A DNA stretch of 64,000 nt from Mycoplasmopsis opalescens ATCC 27921 (GCF_000712185.1 NZ_KL544019.1:136956-200955), one strand, 5' to 3'. Positions 29,817 through 42,772 are shown, counted from the stretch's first letter. A program made the numbers and translations. The notes: a model not told the origin generated them from the letters alone.

Positions 29817-31649
29817 TTAGTTAGCAAGTGATGAGATGCCAGCTAATTGTTGTGCCTTTCATTCTTCATATTTTTCTAATGAACCAAATGCTTTTTTATT
29901 TTTTCTGTCTTCGATAGCTGTAGGTAAGAATGATAATAAGATGAAGATTACTAAAGTAACAACTAAAGCAACTCTACCAACAATTATGTCTCTTAATACA
30001 AGAGAAACATCTTTACCGCCAAATGTTAAAGCTATTTGTTTTACTGTTTCAGTGTTAGCTTGGTTTAGTAATGTTTGTGCTGTACCAGCTTTTAAATCAT
30101 AAACATCTGATAATAATACATCCACGCTACCTTGTGCAGCATCAACTGCTGTGTAGTGTGAGTCAAAACCGAATAATAAGAATAAGTCGATGATTGGTTG
30201 TAATACTGTTACAACTAAAGCAATCATAACAATGATAACTGAGATTCAAGCAGCTGGAACGAAGTATGACTTCTTGTCAGCGATTTGAATTTTGCCAGTT
30301 TTTCTGTTAATAATGCCACCTAAAATAGCAAATGCAATGTAAGCAAAAGTAAATAATGCAGTTCAGTTTGCCATTAAGTCAGCGAATGAGTAAAGACGTT
30401 GCATTGATCCACCGGCACCTGTAGAAAGAGCTTTTCAGTCTGTAGGTGAGTCATAGAATGCATAGTCAGCGTTAAGTGGTAAGTATGCTAATGCACCGAT
30501 AACCATGAAAATAATAACAAGAGGAATTGTTAATACTAATGAGTATACAATACCAACTATTGGACGATTAGGATTTAATTTGTTTTTGTATTTGTTTCAG
30601 TAAGGTAAGTCACCTAATGCTAATAAATCTTCAACATAACGAGGAGCTCACATTGAGAAACCGTTAATAATACCTAAAACACCAATTGCGATGCATAAGT
30701 TCATTAAACCGAACATAATTTGTGCAGCTCTTTTACTGTGGAATAAGCTTGCCATGTAGTCTTGCATTGCGAAGAATGAACCACCGTTAATTGACATTGC
30801 AATAGCAATGATTAAGTAAATTACTGTAGTGATTGCTAATCCTAAGAAAATTGCTAATGGAGTTTTTCTAGGTTCCTTCATTTCTGATTGGATTCCAGCA
30901 GCAACATAGAATCCATCATAAGCGAAGAAGATAGCTGAAACAGCTAAGAACACACCTAAACCTGCACCAACACCTGCAAATGAGGTAATACCAGTACCAG
31001 TTTTAACTAAGTGTGAGAATGATCCTTCTGCTGGTTTTAAAGCAACTGAAACATTGTCTGTTCCACCGTGTCCAGTAATAGCTAAAACAATACCGATAAC
31101 TGGAACGAAAATTAAAGGTAAGAATTTAACAGCAAGAACGATTTTGTTTTGTGCGTCCCCGACTTTTGATCAAATAGCAGGAACTGTTAAGAAGTAAACT
31201 GACATGATTAATGCAATAACTAATCAAATAATTCAGTCGTGTGAAGTACCAAAATTAGCATCTCTGCCTAATAAACCTGTAAATCCATCTTGTAATGAAA
31301 GAATTACATATAAAGGCATAAAGAAGTAAGTAAATGGTAAATAAATGTACGTCATGAAGTTTTTTGATGATAGGTATAATTTTCTACCACAAAAGACTTT
31401 TGTTCATCCTAGTAAAGACAAGTTGTCATTTCTTACAGATGAAATTTCAATCAAGGCAAGCGCCATAGCGATAACTGCAAGCGAAGCAATTATTCAGCAA
31501 AATGCTGCAAGAATAATTGATGAATGCGAGTTCGATAAAACACCACCTGATTTAAAGAAGATACCAGCACCAATTGATCCACCGATAACGATTAATAGGG
31601 CGCTAAAAAAGGAAATCTTCTTATTATCTTTGGTTTCTACTTCGTTCAT
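29817..31649 (-). CDS. arcD: APC-superfamily transporter, probable arginine/ornithine antiporter
   Basis: The 610-aa polytopic protein opens KISFFSALLIVIGGSIGAGI, the APC-family GSIGAGIF motif of the first helix. Twelve or more hydrophobic spans follow. AIFFAYDGFYVAAGIQSEMK and KEPRKTPLAIFLGL match the APC helix 6-7 region. It is longer than typical ArcD/LysP proteins (450-500 aa), with an extra extracellular-type segment near residues 490-560. The place after carbamate kinase and the family make arginine import with ornithine export the likely role. The symbol follows function, not sequence identity with Pseudomonas ArcD. Confidence 0.8.
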
Positions 31650-31701
31650 AATATTTCCTTAATTAATTAAAGTTTAAATTATTTTTGGTTAGATATAAAA
31701 A

Positions 31702-32634
31702 TTAGTTAATAATTTTTGTACCACTTGTGCCTTGAATTGCTTCATCAACTTTTTCAAGTGAAGCAATAATAGCCACATTATCTTTATTTTCTTTTACGAA
31801 AGCAATTGCTGCCTTAACCTTAGGTAACATGCTTCCTGGGGCGAATTGGTTTTCTTCAATATATTTTTCCAATTCAGCGATTGTAACTGTTTTAAGATCT
31901 TTTTGATCTGGTTTGTTGTAGTTGATACTTACATAGTCAACAGCGGTTAAAATAACAAAGGTGTTAGCATTAACTTTTGAAGCTAATTTGCTTAATGCAA
32001 AGTCTTTATCGATAACTCCATCAACACCTTCAAAGAATCCTTCTTCATTAATAATGGTTGGAATTCCGCCGCCGCCACCAACAATTACAATACCACCATC
32101 ATCGTAAGTTTTCTTAATTGTGTTCATACCAATAAAGTCAATTGGCAATGGAGAAGGCACAACTTTTCTAAATCCTCTTCCTGCATCTTCAACAATGGTA
32201 GAGTTTGGATTAGCAGCTTCTGCTTCAGCTCTTGATGGGTAGAATGGTCCAACAGGTTTAGTTGGATTAGCAAAAGCTTTATCTTTAACGTCAACAATGG
32301 TTTGTGTTAAAAAGTATGTAACATCTTTTTTAACATTAACTTTCTTTAATTCATTTGTGATTGAAGTTAACATATGGTAACCAATGTAACCTTGTGACAT
32401 TCCGCCAGCTTCAGCAAATGGAATTAAAGGAGTTTTTTCATTAACTTTCTTTGCATCAGCAAAAGCATTGAAAATCATACCAACTTGTGGTCCATTTCCG
32501 TGGCCCACAAGCACTGAGTGGCCTTCTTTAACTAATGCAGCAATTTTTTGTGCAGGAACTTTAACAAGTTCCTTTTGCTCTGTTGGATTATTTCCAAGAG
32601 CATTTCCGCCTAATGCAATAACAATTTTTTTCAT
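31702..32634 (-). CDS. arcC: Carbamate kinase
   Basis: The 310-aa protein begins MKKIVIALGGNALGNNPTEQ. VLVGHGNGPQVGMI, PFAEAGGMSQGYIGYH, and GGGGGIPTI are the signature motifs of carbamate kinase, with VIDKDFALSKLA and GSMLPKVKAAI near the C-terminus. It transfers phosphate from carbamoyl phosphate to ADP, the ATP-yielding step of the arginine deiminase pathway. It starts 1 nt after the argF stop, with AGGATA inside argF as the ribosome site. Confidence 0.98.
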   Translation of the reverse strand: MKKIVIALGGNALGNNPTEQKELVKVPAQKIAALVKEGHSVLVGHGNGPQVGMIFNAFADAKKVNEKTPLIPFAEAGGMSQGYIGYHMLTSITNELKKVNVKKDVTYFLTQTIVDVKDKAFANPTKPVGPFYPSRAEAEAANPNSTIVEDAGRGFRKVVPSPLPIDFIGMNTIKKTYDDGGIVIVGGGGGIPTIINEEGFFEGVDGVIDKDFALSKLASKVNANTFVILTAVDYVSINYNKPDQKDLKTVTIAELEKYIEENQFAPGSMLPKVKAAIAFVKENKDNVAIIASLEKVDEAIQGTSGTKIIN

Positions 32635-32635
32635 T

Positions 32636-33679
32636 TTAGTATCCTAATGTAGCTAAAATAACAGCTTTAATTGTGTGCATACGGTTTCCAGCTTGTTGAA
32701 TTGATTTGTTGTATTTTGATTGGAATACTTCATCAGTAACTTCCATAGCACCTGTTGCAACAACTGGGTATTTTTTTCCAAGTTTTTCTTTAATTTCAGC
32801 AGAAAATAAAGTGTGGTCATCATGGAATGCTGGTAAGCAGTGTAAGAAAATAACATCTTCTTTAGCGGCTTTAATCATCGCCATGTCTACTTGGAATGCT
32901 CCTAATTCTTGAATTCTTGATTCAAATAATGAAAAGTCTTCCCCTAATGATACTCATACGTCGGTGTAAATAGCATCAGCACCTTTAGCGGCTTCAATTT
33001 TGTTGTCTGAGAATGAAACTGATCCACCATTAAGTGCAAATAATTTTTGGCAAGCTTCATAAACAGCTTTGTGGTTTTCACCATTTTTAACAATATCTCA
33101 TTGAGCTTTTGGTCCGCATAAAACAATGTGAACACCAAAGAATGCAGCTCCAATCAACAATGAACGGGCAACGTTATTTTTAATATCGCCAGCAAAAACT
33201 AGTTTTTTACCTTTTAAGTCGCCTTTAAATTCTTTCATTGTCATGTAGTCAGCAAACATTTGTGTTGGGTGTTCAGCGTCAGTTAAACCATTTCAAACTG
33301 GTACTCCTGAATATTTAACTAAAGCATCAACATCGCTTTGTTTGAAACCTCTAAATTCAATACCATCATACATTTCACCTAAAACCATCGCTGTATCTTC
33401 GATTGATTCTTTTTTACCGAAGTTTGATCCTGCAGGTCCGATGTATGTGCAACTTGCACCTAAATCAGCAGCTGCTACTTCAAAAGCGCAACGTGTTCTA
33501 GTTGAATCTTTTTGGAATAGAATTACAATGTTTTTACCAACAAGTGGTCTATTATTTGTGTGAAGTCCTTGAAGTTTTGATTTCTTTAAATCAATTGATA
33601 AATCTAACACATAGTTAACTTGGTCAGTTGTAAGATTTAAAGCTGAATCTAAACTTCTTCCTTTGAGATTAATTGGCAT
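32636..33679 (-). CDS. argF: Ornithine carbamoyltransferase (catabolic)
   Basis: The 347-aa protein has [14 protein letters not shown] (carbamoyl-phosphate site STRTR), [12 protein letters not shown] (HPTQ), [13 protein letters not shown] and [13 protein letters not shown] (HCLP, ornithine site). It converts citrulline and phosphate to ornithine and carbamoyl phosphate in arginine catabolism (arcB function). AAAGGAGGAAAT before the ATG is a strong ribosome site. An intergenic palindrome (33692-33724) lies between arcA and this gene. TGA codons at 33290 and elsewhere are Trp. Confidence 0.97.
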
Positions 33680-33691
33680 ATTTCCTCCTTT

Positions 33692-33724
33692 GACTAAAAA
33701 CCTTGTACTATAGGGTTTTTAGTC
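33692..33724. repeat. Intergenic palindromic element within the arc operon
   Basis: GACTAAAAACC and GGTTTTTAGTC form a perfect 11-bp stem. The loop reads CTATAGTACAA on the minus strand, the family core. It lies 12 nt upstream of the argF start, next to its ribosome site, and 16 nt after the arcA stop. Confidence 0.7.
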
Positions 33725-33740
33725 GATAAATGTGAATAAA

Positions 33741-34946
<1,206 letters not shown>

Positions 34947-35265
34947 TTTCTTTCCTTCTTCACAAGATATTAATTTGACACAATCGATAGACGGTTTGTG
35001 CCTTTTTAATTATATAACTTTAAAAAATAAGAAATATTTTTCATAAATATTATTTATTTTAAAAATAAGAAAAAAAATTGTTTTTCAAGCTCAAAAACAC
35101 TCGAAACAGAAACTTTTTTTATTTTTTTTCGCAGGATGGACATAAGTTATGAATTTGTGAAATAAAAAATTGTTTTTCATTTTGATTTTTAAACATTCAG
35201 AATCATTTTTTGTTTTGATCTTTTATATCTAAATTTTTTAAATAAAATTGTTTTATAATATTATT
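34947..35265. other. Divergent promoter region between arcA and a membrane protein gene
   Basis: The region contains the arcA leader, with its -10 TATAAT on the minus strand at 35009-35014. A TATAAT at 35254-35259 on the plus strand lies immediately before the next gene. Between them is AT-rich sequence with no ORF or RNA gene that I can support. Confidence 0.55.
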
Positions 35266-36780
35266 ATGAAAAATCAACCATATAAGCCAAAATACAAACT
35301 CAATATTAAGAATATCGAAGTCAAAAAAGAAAATGATTTAATACCACATATGAATATGAATATAGGGTTAGAGATTTTGAAAACCTTAGCATTAATTATT
35401 GCTACTGCAATTTTTGTAATTTTTCATTTCGTTAAAAATCAAGAAGGAAAATCAAGCGAAATAATTAGAAAAATTTATTACTATTCAATTGGTTTATCAT
35501 TTGGTGATACGATTATTTTTATCATTATTGGCTCTTATATTTCGCTTTTTATTAGCTGAATTTTATATTCTTATCGCAAATATTTTTTTAGATGGTTTTA
35601 TCGCTTCGCGAAGGTTGATTTTTGACTTGTTAGAAAAAGAATATTAACTACATTGTGGTTTATTTTATTGTGAGCTGCGTTGGTTTATCACCATATTTTG
35701 CTTTCGGCTCGCGTTAATAACTATTGATATTATACGCAGGAAGATGTAAAAAATATCTTTGTTAAAGGCTGATATGCTTCATTTACAAAAAATTATGAAG
35801 TTAATGATCCCAAAAATTGATATCCAAATACTACTAATAATATTGGCGTTTTCTTTGATACTTTGTTTAATTTGCCCTACGCCATAACTTTTAGTCCATA
35901 TGTTTCGTTAATCTTTGTGCTTATCAGCTTTTTAATTATTTCCATATACTTTTTCACTATTAATCCATTTGCTTTTTTTAAAAATTTAAAACTAAGAAAA
36001 ATGAATATTTTACAAGTTGAACATTATCTTAAAAAGACAAGCAGTATTTTTTACTACACGGAAGAATCCAAAAGATTATTTGAATTTTATAAATTAGCTG
36101 CAAGAGTTTTAAAAATTGATATCACAAAAGTGAGTTACAAAACATTGGTTAAAGAAATTAATGGCAGTTTAGATGCTTTAGTGCAAAATGAACAAACTGC
36201 AAAATTCTTTTTAAGTAAGAAATATAATAAAAATGAAATTACCCAAAAACGTGCTTCTACAGATGTTTTGGAAACAAAAGAATTAAATGAAATTGATTTA
36301 AGTACTCAGAGCGAAACGCAATATCATGATGTTAATTACGACCCCACTTCAGAAGTATCAATCACTAATGAAAGCGATAATCAAAAATCTCAAACAGACC
36401 AACCTCATGTAGATTTAGCTCAAACTAAAGAAATAGAAAATTTACAAGAACCAATAAAAATTGTTGAAAACGAAGCAGTAATCCCGACACCAGTTCAAAA
36501 CCCGGAAGTGAATGATAAAATTTCTACAAGCAATAACGAAATGCCAAATAAAGGCGTAGAAGTTATTAAAGAATCAATGAAAGAAGAAAATACAACTGAA
36601 TCAGAAAAAGAGAAAATACAAAATATTAAAAATGACGAAAATGACTTCTCTATAGAAGATTTGGAAACAAAAGAATTTATTCATTCCCAAGAATATGATT
36701 TAAAAAATGAAGAAAATACAATTGAAAATGATTTAGGTGATGATGATTGAATCTCGCCTATTTTAGGGGATAGAAAGTAG
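35266..36780 (+). CDS. Membrane protein with long acidic cytoplasmic tail, unknown function
   Basis: The 504-aa protein has a short basic N-terminus, then about four hydrophobic spans (LEILKTLALIIATAIFVIF; TIIFIIIGSYISLFISWIL; ILTTLWFILLWAALVYHH; YVSLIFVLISFLIISIYFF). A cytoplasmic half of about 280 residues is rich in Glu, Asn and Lys. I prefer ATG 35266 because TATAAT ends 6 nt before it, so the mRNA is probably leaderless. The segment QVEHYLKKTSSIFYY to YKTLVKEINGS looks folded; the rest looks disordered. It is the first gene of a run with a thioredoxin-like protein and uvrC. I do not recognise the family. Confidence 0.7.
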
Positions 36781-36785
36781 GATAA

Positions 36786-37124
36786 ATGCAGGATTATATT
36801 AATTTTGATGAATTTAGTTCCATAATAGAAAAAAACTATGACCACAATATATTAATTATTGCATTATTTTCAACTTATAAAGGGGCTTCTGTTTCGCAAA
36901 TGTATAGTAACATGATGAAAAAGCATGAAAGCAATAGCCAACTTCTTTTTTTTAAAGTTTTTATTGAAGAGCATGAAAAAAATACAGTTTATGAGCACCC
37001 AAAATTCAGCACATTTTTGTTTCCTACAATATTTTTCATTAAATATGGTACCCCTATTAAAAAAATAATCGAATATTATCCAGATGAAATCTATGAAAAC
37101 TGAATTGAACAATACACTAACTAA
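36786..37124 (+). CDS. Thioredoxin-fold protein lacking the CxxC motif
   Basis: The 112-aa protein is close to thioredoxin length. NILIIALFST takes the place of the central strand before the active site, and TFLFPTIFFIKYGTPIKKI carries the cis-Pro and Gly pattern of thioredoxins (PTxxxFKxG). The redox CxxC is replaced by YKGAS, so disulfide chemistry is not expected. Fold assignment is inference from these motifs. It starts 5 nt after the membrane protein (GGATAA ribosome site) and overlaps the start of uvrC. Confidence 0.55.
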
Positions 37125-38835
37125 CAATATAAACTTCAAGGAAAAATTAGATAATTTGCCACATACACCGGGTGTTTATCTATGAAAGAATAAAGCTAAT
37201 GAAGTTATTTATATCGGAAAGGCTAAAAACCTTTTTAACAGAATGAGACAATACTTCCAAGGGCGCTCAAATAGCTATAAAACAGGCAAATTAGTCGAAA
37301 ACATTTATGATTTCGATATTTATTTATGTCGTAACGATAAAGAAGCATATCTCTTAGAAAAACAACTAATAGAAAAATTTAACCCAGAATACAATATTTT
37401 ATTGCTTGATGATAAAAAATACCCATATATCAAAATTGAATTATTCAATAATAAGCTGTCAATAACTTTAACTCGTAAGGTATCAAAAAGCAACGGCGAT
37501 AAAATTACATATTATGGACCTTTTGCACATGGCTTTGGAGCCAAAACAATTTTAAAATTATTAGAAAGAGAAGCTTATTATGAAAATGGATTTAAAATTG
37601 TTAATAATAGTTCTGCTTTTTGGCTAAAACAATATGAAAAAATCAAAAAAATATTGCGTTTCGACGATGCGTTATTAGCTAATTTTGAGAAAAAAATGTT
37701 TCTTGCTAGTGAAAACTTAAATTTTGAAATTGCATTAGAGTATAAAAACGTGTTAGCTTTTGTAAAAAAAATGCAAGAGAGCCAAGTTGTGGAACTCCAA
37801 AACTACAGTAACACAGATGTTTTAGCATATAAAACTATTGATAATATCATTTATATAACTATGCTTTTTTACCGTAACGGGCATCTAATTAATAGAATTA
37901 ATGAGCATGTAGAATTAATTTTGGATGAAAGGCAAAGTTTAGAATTATTTCTCACTCAATTTTATGTAAATAGACCTCAACCGGATAATTTCATCATGAA
38001 TGACATATCGTTAGAGTTTAATATTTTCAATGCTGAAACAAAAATAATAGATGCAGCCAAGGGTAAATACAAAAAAATCTTGGACTTAGCCAATCAAAAT
38101 TTAGATTATTTTATTAATGCGTCAAAAACACAAAGTAATAACAAACTTCAAATAGGTTATGAGAACTGTGAAAATTTAGCTAAATTAATTTCTATCGAAA
38201 AAGCCTATAGAATAGCTATTTTAGATAATTCTAATCAAAATAATACTAATGTTGTTGGCGTTGCATGTATTTTTGAAAATGGCTTACCTTCAAAAAATAA
38301 ATATCGAAAATACAACCATAATGATCAATTAATAATGGGTGATTATGCTTCAATGAAACTCACAGCTCATAAATATTTTACAAGTGAACATACTGATAAA
38401 AATCTTGATTTAATTATTGCAGACGGAAGCATTATCCAAATTCATGCAATCAAGGATGTTTTAGCAAGATTAAATATAAAAATACCTGTTGTCGGCTTAG
38501 TTAAAGATTTTAATCACAAAACAAGAACCTTATTAGATTTAAATGAAAAGGAAGTATTCAATATTCCAAAAAATATATGAAATTTTTTAACTTTTATGCA
38601 AGTGGAGGTTGACCGTTTTGCTAAGGTTTACCACCGCAAACGCAATAAAATTTCCTCATTAGAAGGTAAACTATTAAGCATTAAGGGTCTTGGTAAAAAG
38701 ATGGAACTTAAACTGCTAAACAAATTTATTAGTTATAATAATATATATAATGCTTCGCTTGAAGAGCTAATGGGAGTCGTTCCTGAAAAAATAGCTCTAA
38801 AAATTTTTAACAAAGAGTTTTTAAAGGAGGAATAG
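37093..38835 (+). CDS. uvrC: UvrC, excinuclease ABC subunit C
   Basis: The 580-aa protein has an N-terminal GIY-YIG nuclease (TPGVYLWKNKANEVIYIGKAK), a UVR/UvrB-binding helix pair near residues 200-235 (LNFEIALEYKNVLAFVKKM), an RNase H-like second nuclease (VVGVACIFENGLPSK; DLIIADGSIIQIHA) and C-terminal helix-hairpin-helix (SIKGLGKKMELKLLNKF). It makes the 3' and 5' incisions in nucleotide-excision repair. The start is uncertain: ATG 37084 or 37093 are both in frame, both overlap the upstream gene and neither has a good ribosome site. An in-frame TGA near 37183 is Trp (VYLWKN). Confidence 0.95.
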
Positions 38836-39597
38836 ATGGAAGCTACTAATGAAGTACAAGATTTATCCTTTATAAATAATTTACCAACTATTTTTATAAC
38901 ATTAATACCCTTTTCACCATTTATTGCAATGATTTGCGTTTTAGTTTTCTCAACTAAGAAATATCGCTACTTTCTACATAATGATTTAGTTAATGAAACA
39001 GTCCAAAAAAACAGAGCAAAGCTAGTTTATGCTTTTATGGGAATTGGTGCAATCACCAGTCTTTTGTATATTGCATTCTTATTGATTTGACATTTTGCCT
39101 TTGATAACACACAATTTTATCAAGTATACTTTTTTAGCTCTGTAATTGGTTTTGATATTTTCTGCGCTTTCTATGTTATAGGGTTAATTGCTATGGTTAT
39201 CCAATTTTCAAAAACGAAAATAACTCATACATATGACTATGCAAAAATTGAAGAATATTATAATAAGCATCATTTCACATTCTCTACCGGGGGGCTCAAT
39301 TTATGAGTTAGAAACGCATGAACTGGCGAAGTTGAACAAGAAGATAGGAATCCAATTGAATATTGAAAAAAATCTAAAGATAGCAAAACATTCTGGTTCG
39401 GTGCAAGCAAAAATAAAAACTTTTTTATTATTAATTTAATTTTATGTAATACTGACCGTTTCTCATTTCCTTATGAGTATTCACAAGAAAATAAAATTAG
39501 TGCGGTTGCATCCTTAGTATTGAACCAAATGGTCGAGGATAAACTTTTTGATAATTTCTTTGATGCATTATCATATTTTAAAAAACATTTTTACTAG
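38836..39597 (+). CDS. Conserved-type membrane protein downstream of uvrC, unknown
   Basis: The 253-aa protein has three or four hydrophobic spans in its first 135 residues (NLPTIFITLIPFSPFIAMI; LVYAFMGIGAITSLLYIAF; YVIGLIAMVIQF). A soluble C-terminal half follows, containing FSTGGLNLWVRNAWTGEVEQ and WFGASKNKNFFIINLILCN. Five TGA codons are Trp. TTAAAGGAGGAATAG overlaps the uvrC stop, so it is co-translated with uvrC. The YNKHHFTFSTGGL segment and the compact C-terminus suggest a folded cytoplasmic domain. I do not recognise the family. Confidence 0.75.
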
Positions 39598-39614
39598 CTT
39601 TTTTTGTTTTGATT

Positions 39615-39642
39615 TTGCTCCAGCTACAGTACTTTTGGTAAA
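39615..39642. repeat. Intergenic palindromic element, degenerate copy
   Basis: CAGCTACAGTACTTTTGGTA carries the family core and right arm; the left arm is not preserved. It lies between the membrane protein stop and the terminator. Confidence 0.5.
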
Positions 39643-39670
39643 AAAACAACCTTGTTAAAAAGGTTGTTTT
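39643..39670. terminator. Bidirectional terminator between convergent genes
   Basis: The stem AAAACAACCTT/AAGGTTGTTTT with a 6-nt loop is flanked by A and T runs. It serves the uvrC operon and argS. Confidence 0.85.
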
Positions 39671-39681
39671 TTTGTTTAGAA

Positions 39682-41304
39682 TTACATTTTATGTGGAATT
39701 GAAATTCCTAATAATCTTAAGCAGTTTTCTAAAATAATATTAGATGCTTTAACTAAAGCCAATGAAGAATTTTCTTTGGCTGAACCAATAATTTTTTCAC
39801 TATTTGTATATCATGAGTTAAATTCTTTTGCTAATTTAATTGCATATTGAGTTAATAAGGATGTAACAAATTTTTCTGAAGATTTTTTAATAATTTGTGG
39901 GAATTCACTTAAGGTTGCAACTAATGATGAATGTTTTTCATCTAATTCAGTAGCAACTAAATCTTTATTTAAAACACCAGCTTTTTCAAGTAATGAATAT
40001 GCACGTGCATTAGCATATTGAATTAAAATAACTGGGTTATCATTTGATTTATTATTAGCTAAATCAATATCAAAATCAATTTTTGAGTTGTAATTTCTAT
40101 CTAAAAGGAAGAAACGGACGCTATCTACACCTACTAAGTCGATAAATTCTCTTAAGAAGAAGCTTGTTCCCTTTCTCTTAGACATTTTGTATTCTTGGCC
40201 GCCTTTAACTAATCTTACTAATTGCATGCAAAGCACAACTAAATTGTCGGGATTATGTCCTAGGTCTTCCATTGCACATTTCATTCTCTTGATGTAACTT
40301 AAGTGATCAGCTCCTCAAACATTTAGAATAATGGTGTCTTTTGGATTAGTTAAGAATTTAATATTGTGGTAAGCAACGTCAGGCGCAAAGTAAGTTAAGG
40401 AATTATCACTTTTAATTAAAACTCTATCCTTATCATCACCATGAACTGTGGTTTTAAGTCAAACAGCACCATCTTTTTTGTATGTATTTTCTAGTTTGTC
40501 TAAAGTATCATAGATAATTTTTCTATCGTTTTCATAAAGTGATTTTTCACTGTAATATGTTTCAATTTCAATTCCTAGTTTTTTTAGATCTACTTTAACT
40601 TGGTCTAAGAATAATTTAACTCCTCTTATTTTGAAGTATTCTAGAACTTCACCCTCTAATGTTAAATTTTTATATTTATCACCAACTTCGTCATAAATAA
40701 CTCCAGCAGCTCATAAAATATCTTCTCCACGATATGAATCTTCAGGCATTGGGAATGATTTATCGAATTTTTGTTGGTAACGTGCAAATAAACTTTCGGC
40801 TAAAATATTAATTTGATTACCAGCATCATTTACATAGTATTCACGTTTAACATTAAAACCCGCGAATTCGCAAATATTATTAACAGCTGAACCAATAACA
40901 GCATTACGAGCATGTCCGACATGTAAGAAACCTGTTGGGTTTGCACTAACTCACTCTATGTGTAAGTTTTTAGTTTTTGGTAATCTTCCGTAGTCAGAGC
41001 CTTTTTTAAGAATTTCATTAACTTCTAAGTTTAAAGAATCGTTTGATAGAAAAATATTAAGAAATCCTGGTTTTGCAATTTCTATTTTGTTAATTTTTAA
41101 GTCCGCAAAATGAGGTGTTAATTTTTCAACGATTTGTTCGGCTGTTGCTATTGGATCTTTGCCCTTATTTCCCATCGCCAAGTTAGTTACTAAATCAGCA
41201 TTGTTTTTTGGTTCAATTAAAGTCGCCTCTCTACTCAACTCTAATTCTGTTGCTATTAATTTTAATTGAGTAAGTATTTTTGTTTTGATATCACTTATAT
41301 TCAT
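39682..41304 (-). CDS. argS: Arginyl-tRNA synthetase
   Basis: The 540-aa class I synthetase has [18 protein letters not shown] (HIGH motif as HVGH) and a KMSKS-type loop in [19 protein letters not shown]. The C-terminal anticodon-binding domain ends in [13 protein letters not shown], typical of ArgRS. The N-terminal Add-1 domain ([18 protein letters not shown]) is present. It charges tRNA-Arg in the cytoplasm. TATAAT at 41314-41319 lies 9 nt before the ATG with no ribosome site, so the leader is only 2-3 nt or absent. TGA codons are Trp (for example HIEWVSA). Confidence 0.97.
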
Positions 41305-41441
41305 AATATCTTAATTATATATTAAATTTATTTTTTGATAAACATATAAGAGAATATAAGCGGTTATGTTGTTATTTTTGGAGTAATAAGAAAGCTAACT
41401 TTATAAACATTGTTTCGACTTTTTTCGCTGTGTCACAGTAG

Positions 41442-41478
41442 AATTTAAAAATCAGTAATTGTTACTGATATTTAAATT
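41442..41478 (-). terminator. Terminator of the pgi operon
   Basis: The 17-nt arms AATTTAAAAATCAGTAA and TTACTGATATTTAAATT have one mismatch and a 3-nt loop. The arm overlaps the pgi stop codon. Just beyond is CTGTGTCACAGTA (41428-41440), close to the intergenic element core. Confidence 0.65.
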
Positions 41479-42760
41479 ATTTTCTTTCATTAAGAAGTTT
41501 TTGCATACTATCTTTATAAACTTCAACACCTGGTTGATTAAAAGGATTAACTTCAAGTAAGTATGCGCTAATGACAACTGATCTCATGAAAAATTGAAAT
41601 AAATAACCTAGAGTATGCGGAGTAAAATCATCAATATTTATAATTATGTTAGGAATATTTGAAACAACCGTTTTAGATTCTTTTTCAAGATCAAATGATA
41701 AATCATTAGTTGGGTGACTGTACTTTCCATCTAAGTATCTATATTGTGGTAAGTTATTATTATTTGTTGCCAAAACACCTGTAGCATCACTGTTTTGGCA
41801 ACAAATTAAAGTTTTAAATACAATCGTACTTGCACTATTTAATGCTTTTTTACTTATGTGTAAATCACTAGAGAACATGGCAGAAATTGGTATTAAAGCA
41901 TGTTCTGTTTTAGCTTCGCTTTCTGAAAAAAGTTGCTTTCACCATTCAATAAAATCTTTTAATCTTACATCACAACTATTCATCATTTCAAATTGATAAT
42001 TAATACTGTGGATATATCTAGCAACTGCATACTGATAGCAATAATTTGTCATTAAATCTTCATTATCAGCATCTAAATTAGCCTCTTTTGCGCCTTCGAT
42101 CATATCTTTAATATTGATGCCAGAACATAATAAAGGTAATAATCCTGCAGGTGAAAAAATACTAAATCTAGTTATTACATCATCGGGAATCAAGAAAATT
42201 TGATAGCCTTTATCCTTAGTTAATTTGAATAAAGCTCCCTGATCCTTTTGTGTTGTTACTGCAATAAATTCTTTTGCTTCAACTGTCCCATATTTTTTTT
42301 CAATCAAGTGCCTAAATTCACGAAAAGTGATGGCCGTTTCTAATGAAGAACCAGATTTTGAAATTACATTAATTGCAAATTTTCTGTCTTCCGCATACTT
42401 TAGGGCTGTAGCCAAGGCTTCTGAGCTTACTACATCGCCTGTGAACATTAATTCAATTTTTGCATCTTTTTTATTATTAAAAATAAACTCATAACCAGCT
42501 TTTGCACCTAAATATGATCCATCAGCACCAATAACTACTAATAAGTCAACTTTTTGCGCTAATCATTTTGCATAAGTTGCTTTAATTTGGCCAAATGTTT
42601 CTGTAGATAAATTTGGTAAATCTAATCAGGCTAATCAATCGGATTCATCAACTGTTCTAGTTTTTAATCTTTGATGAATTCTTTTTACTGGCTCATTAAA
42701 TTTAGCTATTCGAGTTAAATCAATTTTTGATTTGCTTAAATCTACGTTAATTTTAGACAC
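41477..42760 (-). CDS. pgi: Glucose-6-phosphate isomerase
   Basis: The 427-aa protein starts at GTG 42760 (VSKINVDLSKSKIDLTRI) after AGAAAGGAATAAT; no ATG is in frame nearby. PGI motifs are VVIGADGSYLGAKAGYEF, NVISKSGSSLETAITFRE (sugar-phosphate loop), and near the end LEVNPFNQPGVEVYKDSMQ with the catalytic Lys region. The length is near that of Bacillus-type PGI (about 430-450). It interconverts glucose-6-P and fructose-6-P. It lies 12 nt after a divergent PGI paralogue in one operon. Confidence 0.95.
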
Positions 42761-42772
42761 ATTATTCCTTTC

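Noticed and set aside
41428-41440. CTGTGTCACAGTA as a further full copy of the palindromic element
   Set aside because: The core differs by a transposed pair and the CCAAAAA-type arms are missing, so it is listed only as a weak relative.
42760-42762. ATG on the minus strand at 42762 as the pgi start
   Set aside because: It is out of frame with pgi and stops after a few codons; GTG at 42760 is in frame and correctly spaced from AAAGGAAT.
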